This document shows, piece by piece, positions 1 to 11,994 of a stretch of 31,753 nt of DNA. Source of the DNA: Reticulitermes lucifugus (lineage: Eukaryota > Arthropoda > Insecta > Blattodea > Rhinotermitidae); assembly GCA_026260175.1 (NCBI GenBank), contig JAKCWW010000276.1, forward strand, positions 2,371-34,123. Reading direction: 5' to 3'. The position numbers and the translations under genes were made by a program. Each line of letters starts with the position of its first letter. The stretch's first letter is position 1. The notes under the pieces were generated by a model. It worked only from the letters and a program-made list of their open reading frames with translations. It searched no databases and was not told the DNA's origin.

Positions 1-218
1 GAGATCCCTCGTGTGAACCTCGACACCGGAAGGTTGAAGAGGACGACTAAGCAAGCAAGCAAGCGAAAAGTGTTCTGTGACGAAAACGTTTGGGAAACGC
101 TGCCCTAGAGCTTAGAAATGTATGACGATATTATTCACAGTTTGTTATGTCTGGATCCTGCAAAAAAACATCGCCACGTTTTACAGTATTTATGACGACG
201 TAAAAGTCTAAAGCCGGG
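1..218. other. Unannotated left edge
   Basis: No gene was recognised. A short (AAGC)n tract lies at about 50-65. It could be untranslated sequence of a neighbouring gene, but no splice site or reading frame supports that. Confidence 0.5.
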
Positions 219-248
219 ACTAGACGGCGCGCGGTTCGTCGAGTGACG

Positions 249-256
249 TGACGTCA
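249..256. promoter_or_regulatory. Perfect CRE palindrome TGACGTCA
   Basis: The sequence is the consensus site for CREB/ATF-type bZIP factors. It lies 18 bp inside the left inverted repeat of the GC-rich element, and its partner site is at 572-579. Function is inferred only from the motif. Confidence 0.4.
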
Positions 257-571
257 CTTGCTCGGCCAAGAGATCGGAACAGAAAAGACAATCTGGCTAC
301 ACGACGCGGCGCAGCTTGGCAAATGGCGGACCAGCGGCCTTGCTCGGGTAGGTTCGGCTCGGCTCGTGGAATAACGCGTCGTGTTGTTCTGCTGCGACCC
401 GCTTGGCGCGTAGACTGCAAGACCCCGTGTAGCCGCAACAGCTGCCCGCGCCGAGTCCCTTTGAGGATCGTGAAAAACCCGCTTCTGCGGCGATCCAACG
501 AGCCTCGCTTGCCCAATCACGAGCCGCGCCAGGCCGGATACATGGCGCGTTTGAATACGATTCTTTGTCAA

Positions 572-579
572 TGACGTCA
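572..579. promoter_or_regulatory. Perfect CRE palindrome TGACGTCA
   Basis: Second copy of the bZIP consensus palindrome, 26 bp inside the right inverted repeat of the same element. A further perfect copy, outside any recognised element, is at 13095-13102. Confidence 0.4.
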
Positions 580-631
580 GTTATGAAGTAAAACGAGCCG
601 AGCCACGCGCCGTCTAGTTGAGCCTTTACGT

Positions 632-755
632 TCTTTCTTTCTTAGTCTGACCTCTCCTACCGACTCATTATAGAGGTATAGGGTTATTGTTGCGCCTGAT
701 CACAACGACACATACACACAAACACACACACACACACTTGGTAGGAGTCGCATAA
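632..755 (-). mobile_element. SINE-A, 5'-truncated 3' end (minus orientation)
   Basis: The stretch from the cttag before the CA run through gggttattgttg and the CA repeat matches the 3' part of the complete minus copy at 21925-22206, including the order of a CTTT-rich tract, the TTATTGTTG block, gatcac and (CA)n. The tRNA-like head is missing. It starts 14 bp outside the right inverted repeat of the GC-rich element. Confidence 0.6.
711..737. repeat. (CA)n microsatellite
   Basis: An imperfect CA run that coincides with the CA tract inside the SINE-A 3' region, so it probably grew from the SINE tail. Confidence 0.85.
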
Positions 756-1748
756 GTCTTGAAGAGAAAAATACTTTTTTCCTTTGACTAAGATGCCTGA
801 AACACATAGTGTATTTGTTTTGTTTGCCTGTCGATTTTTAATCGTTGAAACATGTTGAATTGCGCATGTAGTTACGTATTTACTGTACAGTATTGGGGGA
901 GATGAAGGTACCGTGTTGGTTGTGCCGGTGTCAGACGTGGCTGTGTGCTGGCGCTGTTGTCTGTGTTTATGCTGTTGTATATCTCTTCAATCAGGTAAAT
1001 CATGAAGTGTCTTTGTTTCTTTGCAGTCTCATAAACATTTTGAAATAAGCGATGTGTGTTTACAGATAAATTGTTTTTGCATTAATTCTACCGTCTCTTC
1101 AGTTTAGTTTTCTTTGGCTGGCTTTTCCGTTGCACATCGCCGCAGAATGCGACTCGGAATGATTGTTTTCGAATTTTTATATTAGACTATACTGCGGGTT
1201 GGCTCTGGTATTTACATTATTAGTTACGAGGCATTCTTGTTAATTTGAAGTTAGGTGCATATTTTTATTCTGATAAGGAGCTAGAAATTCGACATTTTTA
1301 CAAACACGGCTGCCTGTAAACTGATCTTTCTTACAACTAAGCACGGATATTTGGCTATAGAATCGACACGTTTTTCTTTTTCCAACTTACAAATATTATA
1401 TTTAGTTCAATCGGTTCTGCTTCTTTTATAGTGCCTTCACTCTGTGGCTTTTTTTTTGCTTAGGCGGGTGAACGTAGATATATACTGCTGCAATCCAAAT
1501 TTGGATATTTAATAACATTAGATTCTTTTTTGATTTCGTCTTTCTTGTTTTTCCCTCGTAGTTTCGCTTTCATCCTGCTTTTTGTTTTTGTTTTAATTAA
1601 AGAGTTCTCAAAATCGTTTCTTGTAAAATGGAGGGTGGAGGAGGCGCAGTCATAGTTGATATTAAGTTCAATCTTCTGCTCACTATAAGCAAAACATAAA
1701 ATACAGTATAAAACACATACATGTATATGTGTATATATACATACACAT
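756..1748. other. Non-coding AT-rich stretch
   Basis: I see no gene. It contains T-rich tracts (around 1440-1600) and a TA/CA-rich segment at about 1715-1748, immediately before the SINE-B copy. Confidence 0.6.
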
Positions 1749-2030
1749 AAGCGTAGTCGGTATAGCGACTCGATACGGGCTGGAAGGCCCGGGGATCTAA
1801 TCCCGGTGGGGGGCGAGATTTTTCGCAGCCGTCCGGACCGGCCCTGGGGCCCACCCAGCCTCCTATATAATGGGTACCGGGTCTCTTTCCCCGGGGGTAA
1901 AGCGGCCGGGGCGTGGAGTTGACCACCCACCCCATCTAGTGCCAGGGTTAAAGAAAGAGTAGAGCTATACCTCTACTCCCCCTCTGGGAATTCATGGCCT
2001 ATACTAGGGAGAATTTTACCTTTTATATAC
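1749..2030 (+). mobile_element. SINE-B copy (tRNA-derived)
   Basis: The head reads gtagtcggtatagcgact, like a tRNA A box, with a degenerate B box around 1792-1805. The body contains gggtaccggg, ctctttccc.gggggtaaag, cggccggggcg and ctagtgcc, and it ends in a ttttacctttt tail. The same order of blocks recurs at 14231, 21673 and, inverted, at 30222. The copies differ at many positions, so they are not recent. Confidence 0.75.
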
Positions 2031-3638
2031 ATACACATATATAGAAAGTGAAAGTTCTCTGCTTATTTTTTCGGTACTGAAGGCAGATGTGGGTGAACAG
2101 GAACATGAGGTTTTTTATCTGCGAAGAAGGTTATCATTTTAAACAAAGTGGATGAGAATAACTCTCACAATTCCTCACTGTAATAAGGTAACTGAACAGC
2201 TGCAGTGTCAAGAATTTCAGTGAATTCCCCAGTTGTTTTCCCTAAAAAACAGTACGCAAACGGCTACCGCATTTTTTTTGAATAAAACAAAGCTAACTAA
2301 AAGATTTGTTAAATGGATTTTGTATCTGTTATCTACCGTTTTTCGTATTTATAATTTATTTAAATCCGAGACTTAATTTATGTTACTTCTTATCCAGTAA
2401 TGCAGTAGATGAGTTGCAACAAAGTACAATTTCACGTACACGTAGTTAAACGAGAAAAATAAGACAGTCAAATTTGGGGGCGAAATGCCGACCAAACATT
2501 TTTATCTAAGTTTGGAATTACTACGAACGGGTCTCTTGTACACAGAAAGCTGTGTACTTGGAACTTCCACACCAAAACGAAAATGTGATTTATGTCGAAA
2601 AGGCCGTCTTACTTTCGCAGAACAATAGAATAATGTGTCAAACTCATATTATAGGAAACTTAAGTATTTACCAAATATCCGGAGTTTCGCTTCACTCCCA
2701 CCCTTAGTGCACACTTTAAAGAGAGCTGTCTGTCGTAAGGAAAACAATCTGTAAATGATTTAAAGTCTGTGATCTGTGTGGTTTTCCGAAACAATGACCG
2801 AAATATCTGCAGGTAGACACTTCTTCTAGTTGGTAGTAGTGTGTGTATGCGTATGTGACGGAGGAAGGTTTGACGTAAGGAAGGACTTGCCTCTAAAGGT
2901 CAATACCGTTTATGCAGAGGCAGTTACTGGGAAAGTGAAAGTAGAATACAATGCAATGTATAAGCAAGCTAGCAGGAGACAGGTTCATTTGACTATTTCC
3001 TTTTGGTTATCCGTCTTGAGGGGCAAATCCTGTAATGTATAGGAAAATAAATTACTTCGTTTGTTTCAGCCGGAACGATTTTAACTTTTTTTGTGTCAAC
3101 TGAAACAACGTTCCGGTGCGTTCCGGTCCAGTTCGAGCACTGAATATGGCTAATATTACGAGTGGTGATGTCTTCGTATCCTTTCTCCAACTCTACTGCC
3201 TAGGGGAAGGAGGGGCATAGTGATGCGAGAGTGGATGTATAATACATTGTTCGGCGCGAGGACATTTTCCGCGTGTTTATTTAGTTGTATACTAATGCAT
3301 TTATTTCCTGTCTATGATTATGCAGTATTTCGCGGTACCATCAGAATTTGCACATCCTTATTAAGACACCGAGGTCATTGAAGTAAGTTTTTTTTCTTCA
3401 AAATCGCCCCAGCTTTAGACAGAACAATGTTTGTTATACTTGCGTGGCGTGGGAAGTGAGCAGTGTTGCTACCGTACATTAGACTTTTAAAATAAATACA
3501 TGGCTCTTGCCTAAGTTGCCTCCTAAAGTGCCGCTTCCGAAGCTCGTCTAGGTGGCCATCCCTGGTCTACAGCCTCAAAGGGGCTTGACGGTGACTTCAG
3601 TAGAAGCCTCTATGACGTAAGAAATAGAACAACATGAT

Positions 3639-3675
3639 ATTATATATATATACATATATATATAGTGTTGTGTGC

Positions 3676-3720
<45 letters not shown>
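3639..3720. repeat. (TA)n followed by (TG)n microsatellite
   Basis: TA-rich repeats (3639-3664) are followed by an uninterrupted TG run of about 42 bases (3679-3720). This run creates the long Cys/Val or His/Thr reading frames on both strands, which are artefacts. Confidence 0.95.
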
Positions 3721-3721
<1 letters not shown>

Positions 3722-4110
3722 TATGTTGAGTGGGTCCATGGTATGTGGAAGGTGTGCCGGAGATAGTGGTGTGCCTATCGTAGTAATTAACTGTGGAATG
3801 TGTGCGGGTGAAGAAATAACACGTGTGGCTAAACTAACAATTTGCTTGTATATATATCGCTCAAGAGACAGCAGTTTGTTGTGAGCCACCGATACACAAC
3901 TTTACAGGAGGCAGAAAAAACTTGACCGATCCTCAATAGACCCACATTTCAGCATGTTATGTTTTTATAGAAACTGTAATTACAAGCAATTTTTTTTGTG
4001 GACACGAAATTTTTGACACAGGTGTGTTTGTAACCCAACTGTCTAGTAAAGCGGGAATCTCAGTTTCATGAATTGTGTGGGTTACGACAAATTGCCGTTT
4101 CATGAGCGCT

Positions 4111-4150
4111 ACATATATATATGTGTGTGTGTGTGTGTGTGCGTGCGCGC
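4111..4150. repeat. (AT)n/(GT)n/(GC)n compound microsatellite
   Basis: Alternating purine-pyrimidine dinucleotides pass from AT through GT to GC repeats. Such tracts can adopt Z-DNA. Confidence 0.9.
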
Positions 4151-4371
4151 TCGCGAGTTTTTGTAAAGGAAACTGAAATCGTGTCGTGGATAATGCTTTA
4201 AAGTAATTTTCAGCGAGTAGCGGCTCAGACTTTGATGGAAATTGATTTTATTCGAATTGGATTCTGGAATCGAGATTTTCCTCGGAATGTCGTCATTTTG
4301 TGTACACAAATTTGTACTGCGAAATGCGCACGTAGTCCACTATATGTTTACAGACTGTGCAGCCGAGCGAC

Positions 4372-4394
4372 TGATGATGATGATGATGATGATG
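4372..4394. repeat. (GAT)n microsatellite
   Basis: Seven perfect TGA/GAT units in a row. In one frame they read as poly-Asp and in another as poly-Met, with no recognisable protein around them. Confidence 0.95.
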
Positions 4395-7300
4395 CTTCCC
4401 CACACCTTCTGTTCTCTATGCATTTTATTTTTTGTGTTAAGTTTATGAAATATCGTTACATTGCTGGTTGCGTATAATAATGAGATTTAGTCACAAAAAC
4501 AGGTTATGTTTCGTAGTATGAACTTTAAGTTATGGCACCGTGTAGGCTGTTAAGTGCTTGTCAGTGTTTCGGATGAACACGCTGCCTCAAATCAAGGTAA
4601 TGTTTCTTCGAATGCCTGTAACCAACCATCAAACTGCATGGTTTCATGTAATCTATGTCATTATTAGTTTTAATAATTTATTATATGATTTCTATACACG
4701 GAAGTATTTTAACGAATGTAGACGGTAACAAATTCTTATAGAACGTCTTGTTAAAGAGAGCTGTCTGTTTTGTGTAGCATATAAAAGGAATTACTTCACT
4801 ACTAATTAGAGACTCAGCCACATTTTCCCCACGCCAGGAATTGACAATATCACGATGGTGTTTTGAGCACGTCCTTGATGATCTCGTAAACACCGTCACT
4901 TATCCGGTGTGGCCCTGAAGTGGCTTACAAAAAATGCAGTTTTTACATGACGGAACTCTGGCGATCCTCTGCCAATCAACTTCGGATAACTGGATGCATA
5001 TTTTTCTCAGTTTACAATTTCTGTTCTCTATTAGAATATTAGCCACAATGTGCTTGAAAAATATGCACCAAAAGCCGTTTGTCCTAAACCAGAAATAATT
5101 GCATATTTTTCTGTCTTCATAATTCCTGCATAGTATTGTGATCGGGGAATGTCGATCAAAAAGTGAATAAATACGACTGGAGGGGCTGTATGTCGATTCC
5201 CTGCAGGGACGCCGAGATTCTTTTCTTGATCACTTTAACCAGAACGACTAATGTCCGTCCCGTCCAGGCTGTTACACGTGCAGGGAGCTAGAGAAGCTTT
5301 AGCGTGAAGATGACCACCGCTGTCGGGTTAATAATTCGTTTTGTTTCACTTTAACGTTACACTGGTATGGCACGCAAACGTAATCTACCATTTTCTTTTT
5401 GTATTTATGAAAATTCAGTATCCAAATGAATCTTGGAAGGGGGAAGACTAAGTAACTCATACGCAAAATGAAAGCCTTACCAAGACAAAATTCGTATCTG
5501 AACTACCACTTTTCAGCAGCTTGTTTACTGTAAGTACCTCTTATTAAATGGCCTTTATTGAAACTGGCACTGTGGTTATGAACCTCCTGAATCCCGAAAT
5601 AATACACTGAGCACGATCAACCGAATCATAGCGCTTTAGGCCCAGTCGTTACTTGCACCACCAGGTTGTACAGTGATAAATTCTACAATCTTCCTACAGA
5701 GTTTACTACTGTGATTTTTAAGGTTTCAGAACAGACAGCAATTATTTCCTTATGTGCCGTTAACTGATTGGTTTTTATAACTGAAAACGTGTTTTTACTG
5801 CGCGGTACGAACTGAATCTTTAAATACAATTCAGGTAGATGTTGGCCTTTAAAAGGTTTGACTATGAGATGTGTGTTAAACCATTAAAACTACATTAAAG
5901 TAAAATTTTGATAAGTTTTAGAATGACTTGTAAAAGGTAAGAGAGGCACGAATGTTTGTAGGCCATATATAGTTTAGCGTTATTAAATGTAATTTATTTC
6001 GTATTATTACTGAATATGCCACACACTTTATATCGAGTTGCGGTGTCCAGTTATTCTGAAAATTGTAGATGCCCGGGGTTTTTTATGGAGTTTTTGGTGT
6101 TATGTTTTTATTGTAGGTTTTTTATGTAGTCATTTAAGCATTTTTCATGTATTTTAATAAAATAAAATAATGCAGAATTATCGTTATCTCGTCACTGCCA
6201 CTGCAGCAACGAGACTCCATCATCAAATTCTTTTGTTAGTATTGAAGCATTATTGGCGATGTCGTTCCGTATTCATCCTGTTCAACAACATTTATGCATC
6301 ATTTCATAAATTCATTGTGATTAAGTTCCAATGAAAGGAATGATAATTAGAAGCAAACGACATTATTCGATAACAGAGTGGTTTACCCTTTAAATTCGCT
6401 ACTCGTGTAAGACCAATGATGTCATTCTGTTGGAATTCAAATTCAAATCTTTCGTTTCTTTATAATTTAACATACGAGTATGTGATCTGACTACATTTTT
6501 AAGCTATGAATCAGACATAAAATACAAGCTTCTATGTCTACAGATGCCGTACAGATGATATCGTGTAACTATCTCTATGAATTTTATTACGTTTTGTTTT
6601 TTCAGGGCCATTGCCAAATCGGGTATAGAGCCCACACTTCTTGCAATGCCAAGTAACCTGTTTTTGGCCGTATTGTGTCCCTCTCGTGTCATCACTCCAC
6701 TACAGGCAACACTCGCCCAACTCTACTGATATCTCATTCTGGAAGGAAATTACGGTAATTTACACTTGAACTCACACAAGTCTATTTTTTATTTAAATTT
6801 TATTAAATTACCAAACATGAAGCTCTAAGTTAAGATGGTTTGCTGTTTAACCTTGGAAAGTAGAAAAAGGAAACTGCTTGTGCTTAAGGATCCTGTGTAG
6901 TCACAAGAATTGTGAAGTGTCACACTGAATCAGTTAAGCAAATCCAGTGACTTGCCCTCAATAACTTAAATGTATAAATAAACAAAGATAAGTTCAGAGT
7001 GAGAGGTGCGTTCATATCCCATCCCCACCTTTAAAACATTTCTGTTACATAAACCAGTTTTTTTCAAACACAAAAGAAATACAACGTGAAAATTTAATTA
7101 GTTACACGTGTGCCTAACTTGCAATAAGAGGTATTATGGTGCCGTATCTGCATACTGTTTCCTTTGTGGTTAACCGCATAATACAGGATATAGGATGTAG
7201 GTGTGTAAGTGTTGGGTCTCATTATTCGGAGTCATGTCAATGAACACTGAGTGTTTATTGGAGAATTACCCTCCTCCACTTGTATGTGCCATCTGTGGTA

Positions 7301-8835
7301 TGACTGAGGCTGGCTATGGGACGCCACCCCCGAGGGCCCCTGCTCCTGAAGGCGGTTTTACTCCTCTACCGCTGTAGGTAATATGTTATTAAGCATTACT
7401 GTTTCTCTGCATGCATCCTGCTTACTCATTCGTTTATGTGGCTAATGTGTACTTTAATGATACAATTACAAAAGACAACCCTATTGCGTGTCGCCTGGCC
7501 TGGAATAAATATTGTTATAAAATTCGTTTGTGTCGTGTAGCGGTTTTCCGCAAGTCTAAAAGGCGATGTAGCTCGTAGTAGATCCGTACAGTTACTTCCA
7601 GTTGCAGCTGAGGCTGATCGATGTTTGGTTGATGCCCCATCTCGCGTTTACTCGAGGTTGAAACCTGGATGGATGACGGTACCGCCAGATCTGTAATCTC
7701 TTTCATAAACTTACTGCATTTTCCATGACCATGTACCAGATCGCCGTTTCATCCGTGCGGTTCTGTACCAGTACTTACATACTTCGTTTATATCTTGTCG
7801 CTAACATCTTCATGTAATCCTAATGTAATTCAAATAGGGAGAGTAATCGCTTTATGATTTCGGAGTAGGCATAATGTGTTTGTTCGACTTATTCTCTCGA
7901 ATTATTCGTTATCTGTACCTAATCTGTGGCCCTCTGGCTGCCACTTGAGACAGTCTTGGGGCTCCGTTCAAGCTATACCCGATGCTTGGCTTTCGGCTGC
8001 TATGTCATGCTTATTCTTGGCAGGTGATATCCGTGTAAACTGACCCAAAAGTGTAGTATGCAGTTCTTCTTTTGCATTTCAACAATAATTTAAATTTTAA
8101 ATGTAAAAATTGTCTATGTTAATTTGCAACCAAACAGTCAAAATGCGAAATCAATACATATTAATGATTCTCATTATAGAGGCACAAACATGGATGGGCG
8201 GTGTGAAACACGCTAAAATCGGCTTTCTGGAGGCTTCTAAAATGTTGTATAAATGATTTATCAAACGTAATAATCAATTTTATAACTTCATCCATGAATT
8301 GATAAAGGTTTCATTATTTCCTTTTTCGTAAGCATTACGTTAGTCGATATAAATGCTTCAATATTAAATTAAATACAATTTCAAGTCACCAAACGTTTGC
8401 AAGTGTGCTAAGTTTCCCAAACTGTCGCATGCAAAATTTAATTTAACTCTGAAACTAAATCGGTTTATTATAATTGCTTCAGTTTCTTTAGATACTAACT
8501 GCATGTTCATAAGGTACTTCTCTAATGTTAAATATTTTCCATGTGATATTACATCTATTGCATATAAGTTTTAAAACAAGATGCATCATGTACATTTAAT
8601 AGATCCATAATGTCTAATGAATGAAGTGTTTAGTATCTCCTTTTCTTATTTCATTGCTGTAATTGAAATTCAGCTCCTAAGAAGTTTCAAGTATGTTTTA
8701 TTTAAACCAATTTTTCCTGGCATTCAGTAATCGTATATAATAATACAATTAAACTTTCTATTCTATCCGATCCACAAAAATATTTATTACCAATTACGTA
8801 CCTTACTTTTCTGTGTACAGTGGAAAGCCACCCAT

Positions 8836-8996
8836 GGTAATAATGTAAAGTAATGTAACGTCCCGTATTGGTAATAATGTAAAGCTAAGTCACCTGTGCT
8901 AGTAATGTAAAGTAATGTGAAGTCCCCTATGGTAGTAACGTGAAGCAACATGAAGTCACTTATGTAATAATGTGTAGCGATGTGAAGTCATCTATT
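8836..8996. repeat. Degenerate tandem array, five units of about 33 bp
   Basis: Units begin near 8836, 8870, 8901, 8931 and 8964. They share ggtaataatgtaaag, then (c)taatgtgaagtc and cctat, with lengths of 30-34 bp. The unit is built from a smaller taatgtaaag motif repeated within itself. No coding role was seen. Confidence 0.8.
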
Positions 8997-9627
8997 AGCA
9001 TACGCACGAAATTTTACGGTCCTGAATTTTATACATGTAAGAATTTTGTTGATTGTGTTTACCTGAACTGGTTTGTTTCTTTTTGTGAAGTAGTATTTCG
9101 TTGGAATAATGGACACACTTTATTATGCCATATGCAAGTAGCTACTAAATATAATACACACTTATGTGAGCCAAATTCCCGACGATGAAATGCGACGAAC
9201 AAAACAGCTGCTTTAGTTGTTGATGCAGGCATGGACATTTGACAGTCTTGTATTCTGAATATGTATACCGTATAAAATAATTTTTATAACCGAATAAACC
9301 TGATGCGTGTATTTGAAGTGAATTCATATGGTTGCTGTGTGTGTTACACGTATCTACAACACGGTAGTTGCCAAGTTTATGCAAAATACTGAAGTCTTAA
9401 AAACGCGACAGTGTACTTTTCAATATTGAGTTCTTTATCACATAGTTTACCGACTACCAGTCTCCAATTTACCTTTAAATCAATATGGTAACTACGTGTA
9501 ACATCTGATTCAGCACTCGATAATCCTACAGTCTTCCCACACCATACAGTTACATGTGTCATATGTTTCTCATCGTAAACAGCAATTATTTTTGTAAATA
9601 TCAGTAACACGTTTGTATTGTTCGATC
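8997..9627. other. Non-coding interval
   Basis: No gene, RNA or recognised repeat was seen here. Confidence 0.5.
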
Positions 9628-9760
9628 TCGGGTCAGTCCATGTGGGATTTGTGGTGGACAGAGTGGCACTGGAACAGGTTTTTCCCCGAGTACTTCGGTT
9701 TTCCCCTGTCAATTTCATTCCACCGGTGCTCCATTACTTGAAAAAATGAAAAACTGATCA
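9628..9760 (+). mobile_element. SINE-C copy, 5'-truncated
   Basis: It begins at a degenerate B-box-like ttcgatctcgggtc and continues through ccatgtgggatttgtggtgg, gtggcactgg, ggtttttccccgagtactt, ggttttcccctgtcaatttc and attccacc. The same ordered blocks occur at 20085-20270 and 31480-31620. The reading frame on the opposite strand comes from the repeat and is not a gene. Confidence 0.75.
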
Positions 9761-10484
9761 CCTTTCTCTTCATCTTCATCACAAGGGTTGCACAATAAGC
9801 CTCAAGACTGCGGTGCTACAGTAGCTTCTGCTGCGGGGCCCTTCTAAAAAAAATTTGTATTTGTAATTTAGGTGCAGTGAGTTTACTGTGAGGTATGGCC
9901 TTAATTTTAAAATACCATTAGCAGTAGATATATTCAAATCTTAAAAAGAGTTACATAGTTAAGAATTTGATAATATAATCTGAAGTTTAAACACCGCTAA
10001 TGCCAAAACCAACATTGGACACGGCCCCCTAAGTCAGTTCCATTCACGTCCCAGCCTCATAACGTATTTCCCTAATACCCGTAGTAATATTCTTATCACA
10101 TCTTCTTAACCTTCCAAGTGGACGTTCTCCAGGAGGTTATCGCAAAAATATTCTGCATACATTCTTTGTGTTTCCCATCCTACCCACATGTCAAGGCTCC
10201 TATTACCCTAAATTTCACGTTCTTAGCAATAGTGTTGGCCTGTATGTACGTTAATCACGATGTTCCTGTATGTGTCATGTCCTAAACGGCTCTTATGTCT
10301 CCTCTGCTTTAGGGCAAAATGCTTTTCTGAACACTTTTTGAGATTCGTGTTTTTCGCACTCTTTCCCAAAACTAAGAAGTCACGCCTCATAAACGTATGA
10401 AACAACTGGTGAGATGCAAGATTTGAGGTACTATTTTGGGAGGGGGGCTATCAGTGGAGATTGAAGCCTTATGAGATATTATGT
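9761..10484. other. Non-coding interval
   Basis: No recognisable gene or repeat. A short A-rich tract lies at 9845-9855. Confidence 0.5.
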
Positions 10485-10640
10485 GGTGTCCTTGGGTAAG
10501 TAGTTCTCGAAGTTTCGAGGAATTATAGCGCCTTTTCCTTCAGGCTTAAGCATTCCCTGAAATTAAAGGCACTACAGTCTTTCGCAACGTCGGGAACTAC
10601 TTACCCGGCGACACAGCGTAACATCCCAGAAGATTTGAAT
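10485..10640 (+). mobile_element. Foldback element, family H2, full hairpin
   Basis: The left arm (about 10485-10545), carrying gggtaagtagttc, is complementary to the right arm (about 10553-10614), carrying gaactacttaccc, with scattered mismatches. The loop is only a few bases, around cttaagc. The core reads CCTGAAAT ... TTCGCAACGTCGGG, followed by a conserved tail acacagcgtaacatcccaga. The tail recurs at 20910, 27245 and 27440, where only the right half is evident. Confidence 0.7.
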
Positions 10641-11994
10641 CTTAAGCTATCAAATTCTAATCTTCAACAGCTTGTTCAAGTAGACTTTTCTAATTTCACA
10701 TTGAACCACATTTTTATTTGTTAGGATTTTTTTTTCAGATTCTTAAGTTTTAAAACAGTATCAAACTATCTGTTACCTATATCTCTATTGCTGATTTTGT
10801 CTTCGTCCTTGGTTCATGTATAAGATTAAGAACAAATAATGTAAATGTATTTAACCATTCGCAGCACAGTGGCTATTAGACTACACATTTGTCCTGTGAC
10901 TTCCGCAACCCAAGAAACACTGATGCTAGAAGTGTTGCCGAATTGGTAGGTGTTACGAGATTTGAGTTTGTCGCTTTGCTGTCCAAGTAACGCTTATTCG
11001 CAATAACGTGTTTTAATTGCCTTTACCAACCGCACTGATGATGTTAAGAATTTGCAGTGGTGCACTTTATCTTCTCAAAACAGTACAGAAACATCCTTTT
11101 ATGAACGTTCGATGGGCAGACCATAAACTCATCACCAAGTTAATACGAACAATTCATAAAAAAGTAAGTCAGCATTTTAATTTTACTTTTAAAAGTCGTT
11201 TTGATGTTTCCTGATAATTACCGTGATTTGATTTCTTTTTATGGTGGTGTAGGTTTAGTTTAGTAAAATATTTTTGTGTGACACATCATCTTACTCCTTT
11301 CTCTGTGTGTGTGTGTTCTTCGATTCAGTGCGTTGGAAATGGATTACAGTGAAACGGTTAATTGTATTTCTGTTTTATTGCATGTAAAATCTTCATCCGA
11401 GATGCGCACGTCAGCATTAAGCTCTAACTCCATGAACCAACATTAGGAGCGTTTATCGGACGCTATCTTTGGATGAACGAAGTTGTCCGTCGTGTTTACT
11501 TCAGAATGTATTAGGTGGGGCAGATACACGGTGATGGTGCTACCATGAGCTTTTTCTTCCCTTACATAATAAAGAAATTGATCGAAAAAGAATCCCTTAC
11601 CGAATTTATCCGAATCGTACGAAAAATTTAGAAAATATGACAAACTTAATTTTGCTTCCTGCTATAAAGTACAAATTTCATTTTGCTGATTTTCACAAAA
11701 CTCATAATTAGGGAACGGCAGTGATTGGAGATCTACAATGCTGAATTTGAACCAAATCGCTCTAAAAATGTGGCAATTGCGGGCACAGATTTATTTACGC
11801 CCTTCCACGACACTCATGTTGCTCGACAACTTTTGATAATGAACTCCTGTACCGACATTCATTAAAGTCAATTAAGCCGTTTAGTTGCTGATACTGGGTC
11901 ACAAACGGACCGACGGATGCATGTGGTCCTGACATGAGGCGTTCTATCTTTTACTTCGTAAATAGAGCCTAAAACCTACAGGTTATTGCTTTGT
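10641..11994. other. Non-coding interval
   Basis: No supported gene. A frame of 65 codons at about 11017-11214 starts at TTG and has no recognisable domain. Confidence 0.5.

Larger units (their letters stand above)
219..618. mobile_element. GC-rich 400-bp element with terminal inverted repeats (MITE-like)
   Basis: ACTAGACGGCGCG at 219-231 is repeated exactly in inverted orientation at 606-618. Similarity continues inwards for roughly 12 more bases with a few mismatches. The interior is rich in G+C and CpG, unlike the AT-rich flanks, and has no convincing protein even though frames are open on both strands. It carries two perfect TGACGTCA palindromes near its ends. I could not find a clear target-site duplication, so the class is undetermined. 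The alternative is a CpG-rich promoter whose ends are inverted by chance. Confidence 0.55.
2031..8835. other. Gene-free, repeat-poor interval
   Basis: Apart from the microsatellites listed separately, 6.8 kb shows only short chance frames of 60-82 codons without recognisable domains. There are no tRNA-like boxes. An isolated polypyrimidine-AG at about 6590-6605 has no coding frame following it. This is the longest stretch of the window in which I saw no member of the dispersed families. Confidence 0.6.

Noticed and set aside
220..574. Overlapping frames of 98-108 codons on both strands in the GC-rich block
   Set aside because: They are open on several strands at once because stop codons are rare in GC-rich DNA, are Arg-rich and low in information, and lie inside an inverted-repeat element.
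1460..1935. Minus-strand frames of 156 and 112 codons
   Set aside because: They run through the SINE-B copy and an adjacent AT-rich tail; the Pro/Gly-rich part is just the SINE read backwards.
3575..3889. Frames with long His-Thr or Cys-Val runs
   Set aside because: These are translations of the TG microsatellite at 3679-3720.
8836..8996. CRISPR-like array
   Set aside because: The units are directly adjacent without unique spacers, vary in length and sequence, and the DNA is clearly eukaryotic.
9377..9718. Minus-strand 113-codon frame
   Set aside because: It overlaps a SINE-C copy, and the same peptide pieces recur at 31454-31639, the reverse of another SINE-C copy.
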